Source of the DNA: a candidate division CSSED10-310 bacterium
GTDB lineage: Bacteria; CSSED10-310; JAFGDC01
DNA length: 9,614 nucleotides
Reading direction: 5' to 3'
Assembly (NCBI GenBank): GCA_016932295.1
Contig: JAFGDC010000150.1
Location: 1 to 9,614 of the forward strand
Part shown: in pieces, positions 5,353-9,614 of the stretch
How the letters are laid out: the number at the start of each line of letters is the position of its first letter
Numbering within the stretch: position 1 is the first letter of the stretch
Notes under the pieces: generated by a model
The model's input: only the letters and a program-made list of their open reading frames with translations
Databases searched by the model: none
Told to the model about the DNA's origin: nothing
Position numbers and translations under genes: made by a program

Positions 5353-6945
5353 ATGAAATGGTCAATTGTCTATGTTTTCATTCTCTGGTTCATTCTGTGT
5401 GGCGGGGTCGCGGCTGAGTCTGCGGCGGACGTTCAGTTCACGGTAGAAAAATTATGGGAGATGGAGGGCGCGTTCGAGGATGCCTATCTGGAACCCGTAA
5501 CCGGAAATGTGGTATTGTATGAGCGTGAAAATCCCGCCGTCAGATCAGTACGGGTGGTGCGCCGGGCGGATGGGGGAACCATTCAAAATATCAAACTGCT
5601 GCCGAATCCCAAGGATTCTGCTGATTGGATAAAGCGGCAACGAACGGGCGCGGACAAAGATGCTCTCGATGTTGAAGACTCTGGCAAGGCGAGTGACAGC
5701 GCAGCAGATGGCTTTGACGGCATGGTTCGCTTCTCGCAGGACGGGAGGTATATGGCCAAGCTGCGGTGGAGGTGGAATAGGGATGGATCGGGTTATGAAT
5801 CGTTTCTGCAATTGTTCGAGTTGCGCGAAGACGGGTACGAAAAAGCGTGGGAATGCGCCACACATCCCTTCTGGCGTTATGAATGCGATTGGAATCCTTC
5901 CTGGAGTCATACAATGTGGTCACTGGTCAAAGAGGTCGATGGTTCTCAGGCGGGACCTGCCACTTTTTCAGTATTGCCGGAAGGGCAAGTACTTTTTTAT
6001 ACCATCGGCGGTCCATTTGCGTTGTGTCCTGAGATGCCTAATGTGGCGGTTTTCTACGCGGATGGTGCTGAACAATGGCGGTTCGATGTACAAGAAAAAT
6101 ATGGAGAAACACCCTATCCAAGCGCCGCAGGTGGCTGCCTGGGTTTGCTTGCGGATGGCTCCCGCCGAGTGATGGTCTTCAACGGCGTGAAGAGGAATGG
6201 TGTCGTCGAGCCGCATGGCATCGTGGTCGGGGTGGGATTCGACGGTGCCATACAATGGGAAGTGTCGTACACTCAACTCCCGACTGATTTTCTTCCACAT
6301 AGTATCTGGCCGAGTTCACCTGTCCTGACGGTGTATTTTCAATCGATCTGCGACGAAACGAATCCTATTACGACGAAAATCAACCAATCCAATGTTGCAT
6401 GCACAATTGACATCGAAGGTTCCGTGACGTTTCCTTTTTCTTTTGAGGAGAATGAACTTCCCGAACGGATTCAATTACTGTCCAAGCGATATTATTTCAT
6501 GGAAACGACACGATATCCTCAGCTTCCTGTATTATCGCCTTCGGAAGTGGCGGCGATGAAGAGCGATGCGAAGCTCCTGGAAGCAGGACAACAACGTGTC
6601 GATCAGTGGTTTAATTCGTCACCCAATCCACGGAGTTCTTTCTTGTACGATGCTGAAAGAAAGGAACGCTTCTGGGTCAATTATGGAGAATCCGGCAACT
6701 ATGATATTCAACTTATAGATGAAAAAAGCCATTTGATAGGAGTTGTAAGCTATGAAAATAACAAATATATCTCACTAAGTGTTGTAGCAAATAAAGGCAA
6801 AAAAACGCCTATTAAAACTTGTGATATCTCTAAGATAAAACACCATGGAACTAAAAGTGTGTTCACGGCTACTACAATGCTGATATTAATTTTCTCTAAA
6901 TATGAGTCGGGGATAGTTGAAGTATGTGATTTTCGGTTACAATGA
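5353..6945 (+). CDS. Exported protein of unknown function, possible beta-propeller
   Basis: The 530-residue protein starts with a signal peptide (MKWSIVYVFILWFILCGGVAA, cleavage near VAA|ES or ESA|AD). Cys16 is not in a lipobox, since the preceding residue is Leu, so a lipoprotein is unlikely. I do not recognise a named family. Several short segments of the form DGxxxWxF recur: FSQDGRYMAKLRW (about 127-140), FYADGAEQWRF (about 233-243), GFDGAIQWEV (about 295-304) and IDIEGSVTFPF (about 353-363). These resemble strand-turn-strand units of a beta-propeller, so that fold is my best guess. There is no catalytic motif or anchor. The ribosome binding site is strong. The M23-peptidase surface gene starts 10 bases downstream, suggesting co-transcription. 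GC content falls sharply toward its 3' end (17 of 60 bases are G or C at 6721-6780). Confidence 0.7.
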   Translation: MKWSIVYVFILWFILCGGVAAESAADVQFTVEKLWEMEGAFEDAYLEPVTGNVVLYERENPAVRSVRVVRRADGGTIQNIKLLPNPKDSADWIKRQRTGADKDALDVEDSGKASDSAADGFDGMVRFSQDGRYMAKLRWRWNRDGSGYESFLQLFELREDGYEKAWECATHPFWRYECDWNPSWSHTMWSLVKEVDGSQAGPATFSVLPEGQVLFYTIGGPFALCPEMPNVAVFYADGAEQWRFDVQEKYGETPYPSAAGGCLGLLADGSRRVMVFNGVKRNGVVEPHGIVVGVGFDGAIQWEVSYTQLPTDFLPHSIWPSSPVLTVYFQSICDETNPITTKINQSNVACTIDIEGSVTFPFSFEENELPERIQLLSKRYYFMETTRYPQLPVLSPSEVAAMKSDAKLLEAGQQRVDQWFNSSPNPRSSFLYDAERKERFWVNYGESGNYDIQLIDEKSHLIGVVSYENNKYISLSVVANKGKKTPIKTCDISKIKHHGTKSVFTATTMLILIFSKYESGIVEVCDFRLQ

Positions 6946-6955
6946 GGCATTTAAC

Positions 6956-8800
6956 ATGAATAAGATGTTTACTTCAACAGTGTTAATGCTTTTTGTTGAT
7001 TGTATAATCAATGCTGCCTCATGGCCGGTTTCATCGGAAAACGTGGCGGGGATAATGTCTACCTATGGTGACTTTCGGACTGGGACATGGGGGTTTGGAT
7101 ACCATGATGGCATCGATATCACCCAATGTCATCCGAATTGTTCCGAAGACGACTTGCGCACTGCCGTGTACCCCGCCAGAAGTGGGGAAATTGTTGGGTT
7201 CTTACCTGCTGATCCACCTGACGCAGTGCTTGTCGTGGTGCGAGTGCGTATGGGTTTATTTGAGAATCATTTCGACGTATATGAGCATATTGTAGTAAAT
7301 CCTGACCTTAAAGTTGCACGGGATGTTTGTGAGGGAAGTACCCAATTAGGGTATGTTGCTGAAACAGGACAAGATGAATATGGTGAATCATCAGCCCATT
7401 TGCATTACGGAATATATAAATGCAGTGGCACAAACCAGTGGGATGCGAGTAGGGCATATCCACTTCTGCATCCTTACAACATTTTGCCCATAAAAGAAGA
7501 CGCTGATGCACCTGATTTCAGGAGCGTCGTTTCAGATTTATCATCTCACGCAATCGAGATGTTACCGAACATTTGCGCACAAAATAATATTGAATATTTT
7601 AGTGGGTATATTGGTAGAAATTGCTCTCCTTGGCAGGTATGGGGACAAGTTGACATTTTGGTTCATGTCGATGACTACTGCGGTGCAACAGGATATTATG
7701 AAGAACATAACACAGTTGTTGTTCCTGGTATATTCGAATTGAAGTGGGAGGTATCTCACGATGAACAAATCATAAACGAGGCCTATACTCTGAAGGCCGA
7801 TAGATTTGATACGTCCTTTGCAGGCATCCCTCCGGGTGGAGAATGGGGCTCAAACCGACTGAGAACCAGTGAGAATCTGTATCCGTTCAGGATGGGAACT
7901 AGGCCTGGCGGAGGCATTAAACTGCAATACCCGGGATTTGATACATTTGCACAAAACTACAACCACTACGTCGTCACCAATTCCACAGATATGGGTGATC
8001 ATTGGGAGCTGAGTGCGGATGGATGTTGGGATACCAGTGAATTTTCTGAAGGAATCTATACGATAAAGGTGACCGCCTGGGATTATCCCGACGCGGATGG
8101 AATTGCCAATCAAGCAGAATCTGAAATTGAAGTGGAAGTCAGGCACGCCGACTATTACGTGGATTGCACCCGCATTTATACGGAAGATACCGGCACCGCC
8201 GCCCATCCGTTTAGGACCATCAAGCAAGCCTTGGATATTTCCTACGATGGCATCACGATTCTCGTGGCACCCGGTACCTACGTCGAAAACAGCCTGGAGG
8301 TCAATCACAACAAACAGCTTATCGGTATGAATCCCGAAACCACCGTCATCATCGGCGACGGCTTACCCGATCATTGGGTGGTGGGCTTTCATGCCGATGC
8401 CACCGATCACTGCCCATCAGGACTCATCGAGGGTTTTTCCATTGTCCACGGCGGTTCGACAAGTACTTACGATGATCCTCAGGCACATTGCGTGGGCGCC
8501 GGTGTCATCTTTCATAATGCAGGCCATGCCGTGCTCAGAAATTGCCATGTGTTCGACAACTTCGGATTCGGCATCAGTGTGTCATCATGCTCTCTCTGTG
8601 ACGGCGAGGTGGTCATCGAAAACAATTGCATATACGACAATGAACAGGACAATATCATCCTGAAAACAAGCAAAGGCACCGTCATCCGCGGCAATACCAT
8701 CGTTCATTCTTACATGCACGGACTGTGCTGGCGTCTCTGGGATCGGTGCAGTTCCATGAGGACAGCACGACCGGCTGGGAGCAGCGTACGGTGGATCTGA
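6956..8800 (+). CDS. Exported M23 (LytM-type) metallopeptidase with beta-helix domain, frame lost at the C-terminus
   Basis: This frame encodes 614 residues. A signal peptide (MNKMFTSTVLMLFVDCIINAAS) is followed by an M23 peptidase domain (about 25-190): HDGID gives zinc ligands His50 and Asp54, YPARSGEIVG and VYEHI are typical strands, and AHLHYG gives His148 (catalytic) and His150 (zinc). M23 enzymes usually cut peptidoglycan cross-links or peptides outside the cell. A middle region of about 200 residues ends in CWDTSEFSEGIYTIKVTAWD, an Ig-like strand pattern. From about residue 400, GTAAHPFRTIKQALD and ILVAPGTYVEN start a right-handed beta-helix (DUF1565 or pectate-lyase-like) that runs to GNTIVHSYMHG. 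The last 30 or so residues (LCWRLWDRCSSM onward) are not helix-like and come from reading the next domain in the wrong frame. GAGG at 6944-6947 lies 8 bases before the ATG at 6956; a TTG at 6917 is rejected because it would bury the signal peptide. Confidence 0.8.
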   Translation: MNKMFTSTVLMLFVDCIINAASWPVSSENVAGIMSTYGDFRTGTWGFGYHDGIDITQCHPNCSEDDLRTAVYPARSGEIVGFLPADPPDAVLVVVRVRMGLFENHFDVYEHIVVNPDLKVARDVCEGSTQLGYVAETGQDEYGESSAHLHYGIYKCSGTNQWDASRAYPLLHPYNILPIKEDADAPDFRSVVSDLSSHAIEMLPNICAQNNIEYFSGYIGRNCSPWQVWGQVDILVHVDDYCGATGYYEEHNTVVVPGIFELKWEVSHDEQIINEAYTLKADRFDTSFAGIPPGGEWGSNRLRTSENLYPFRMGTRPGGGIKLQYPGFDTFAQNYNHYVVTNSTDMGDHWELSADGCWDTSEFSEGIYTIKVTAWDYPDADGIANQAESEIEVEVRHADYYVDCTRIYTEDTGTAAHPFRTIKQALDISYDGITILVAPGTYVENSLEVNHNKQLIGMNPETTVIIGDGLPDHWVVGFHADATDHCPSGLIEGFSIVHGGSTSTYDDPQAHCVGAGVIFHNAGHAVLRNCHVFDNFGFGISVSSCSLCDGEVVIENNCIYDNEQDNIILKTSKGTVIRGNTIVHSYMHGLCWRLWDRCSSMRTARPAGSSVRWI

Positions 8801-9132
8801 CGTTCTGGTCCAACCGGCTGGTTCGTCTGCGCTTTGTCTTCGATACGCTGGATGAGTGGCGGAACGATTTTACAGGCTGGTTCATAGACGACGTGGAGAT
8901 CGTTTCATTCACCTGTACGCCAACCATGACCCCGACAATCAGTCCGACTCCGACAATTACCACAACCCCGACGATCACCAAAACAGCGACGATGACAGTT
9001 ACCCCAACGATTACCTTGACCCCGACCTTCATGCCGATACCAGCCACCGGCGGCGGCGGCGTTCTTCTGGTGATTCTTGGCTTGACAGTGCTGTTGTTGC
9101 GAATCGCGGGAACCGCCGCGAATCATCGCTAG
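8725..9132 (+). pseudogene. Frame-displaced 3' part of a surface protein: jelly-roll-like domain, Thr/Pro linker, C-terminal anchor
   Basis: This segment encodes about 135 residues one frame away from the upstream peptidase/beta-helix gene. Residues 1-60 (TGWEQRTVDL, LVRLRFVFDTLDEW, FTGWFIDDVEI) match the second half of a jelly-roll domain seen in immune-inhibitor-A-like and other secreted proteins. The first half of that domain is missing. A Thr/Pro linker follows, then IPATGGGG, a hydrophobic segment (VLLVILGLTVLLL) and a short basic tail, as in anchored or sorted surface proteins. The GTG at 8725 has no ribosome binding site and the frame is open back to a TGA at 8641 without protein-like sequence, so independent translation is unlikely. 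It is best read as the true C-terminus of the upstream protein, or of another protein, joined out of frame by a deletion, an indel or an assembly error. Confidence 0.65.
8917..9030 (+). repeat. Low-complexity Thr/Pro-coding tract
   Basis: Degenerate repeats of the pattern CCGACN-AC encode a TPTxTPT linker (TPTMTPTISPTPTITTTPT and on). Such tracts typically space a surface domain from its membrane or cell-wall anchor. The repeats are imperfect at DNA level and could still promote slippage or misassembly. Confidence 0.75.
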
Positions 9133-9372
9133 TGTAACTTTCGCACCCACTTGGTTGACATCTGCCGGAAATCTGTTGTTTTACGCTTGCTGCCCACGAG
9201 TGCTTGTCATTTGCCGATCCACGATAGAGGCTCTCTATACGGTCACCGCCAACATGATACATCCCTGAATCGGCGGCCCGCACCGGCACCGGATTACGAT
9301 TCCATACAGCAGAGTTTCGACGGGCCGCTACGGGCTGTTTATATCACTCTGGTGCAGCAATCGCTTGAAGAT
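9133..9372. other. Intergenic region, nothing recognised
   Basis: No open frame here has a ribosome binding site or protein-like sequence. A TTGACA (about 9163-9168) resembles a -35 box, but no acceptable -10 lies 16-18 bases downstream. No terminator hairpin with a U-tract follows the surface-protein stop at 9130-9132. Confidence 0.5.
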
Positions 9373-9501
9373 GCCGACTGAAGTCGGCGGTCCAAGATTC
9401 CAGCATGCGAGTCTGGCGACTCGCCAAACCAAGGCGTGGCTGGCACCACGCGCTCCAAGGGACGGTCCGAGAGGGCCGGTTCTCCGCCGCAACGCCTGGT
9501 T
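9373..9501. repeat. Hairpin-dense intergenic element (candidate interspersed repeat or structured RNA)
   Basis: Within 129 bases there are four short inverted repeats. GCCGACT/AGTCGGC (9373-9388) is a perfect 7-bp palindrome around GA. GCGAGTC/GACTCGC (9407-9424) is a perfect 7-bp stem with a TGGC loop. GCGTGG/CCACGC (9434-9451) is a perfect 6-bp stem with a 6-base loop. CGGTCC/GGGCCG (9463-9478) is a 6-bp stem, one pair being G-U, closed by a GAGA (GNRA-type) tetraloop. In addition AACC-A-AGGCGT (9427-9437) can pair with ACGCCTGGTT (9492-9501), ten pairs with one bulged A, enclosing the GAGA hairpin and competing with the 9434-9451 stem. No gene overlaps it. The strand is undetermined. A REP/MITE-like element or an RNA are both possible. 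Confidence 0.45.
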
Positions 9502-9614
9502 GGTTCCCCATGCCAGATAACACCAACCATTCCCCAGGGCTCCGCAAAAGTCAGATCGAACCGACAGTCAATAAAAGTTTTTGTTGCGAAAACTGGACAA
9601 CCACAGGTGAAAAT
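9502..9614. other. Window end, nothing recognised
   Basis: The last part is AT-richer from about 9560 onward and shows no gene start with a ribosome binding site before the window ends. Confidence 0.4.

Overview
The window looks like a chromosomal segment of an uncultured diderm (Gram-negative-type) bacterium. This rests on a predicted outer-membrane beta-barrel protein, two Sec-exported proteins, and a surface-protein C-terminus made of a Thr/Pro linker, a PATG motif and a hydrophobic anchor. I cannot assign a phylum from the sequence alone. No tRNA, rRNA, CRISPR array, transposase or phage gene is visible.

Positions 96-4011 hold a tightly packed plus-strand operon: an ECF sigma factor, a 77-residue soluble zinc-type anti-sigma factor overlapping it by 4 bases, an FAD/NAD(P)H disulfide-reductase-like enzyme, a radical SAM protein overlapping that by 8 bases, and a short methyltransferase-like remnant starting on the last base of the radical SAM stop codon. 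The anti-sigma Cys/His spacing equals that of the thiol-redox sensor RsrA, and the next gene is a flavoprotein with a family-typical redox cysteine. I therefore read the unit as a candidate thiol/redox-controlled operon with a radical SAM enzyme as its main product. That enzyme is unusual in three ways: a SPASM-like cysteine module at the N-terminus, a CX3CX4C cluster motif instead of CX3CX2C, and a C-terminal beta-sandwich domain. This is the best candidate for an undescribed system here.

Positions 4012-4248 are a short convergent gap. Positions 4249-4881 (minus strand) encode a small Asp/Tyr-rich outer-membrane beta-barrel protein with a recognisable sigma-70 type promoter. Positions 4940-5337 are a gap between divergent genes with no convincing gene.

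Positions 5353-9132 (plus strand) hold two exported proteins 10 bases apart. The first is a 530-residue protein that may be a beta-propeller. The second is a cell-surface protein with an M23 metallopeptidase domain, a middle region and a right-handed beta-helix. It loses frame near 8720 and is followed in another frame by a jelly-roll-like domain, a Thr/Pro linker and a membrane anchor. This looks like one damaged or wrongly joined gene, or two genes fused by a deletion. An AT-rich stretch (about 6600-7800) spans the boundary between the two genes and contrasts with the GC-rich operon at the left.

Positions 9133-9614 have no convincing gene, but 9373-9501 is unusually dense in perfect short hairpins, including one with a GAGA tetraloop, enclosed partly by a longer-range stem. 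It may be an interspersed repeat or a structured RNA.
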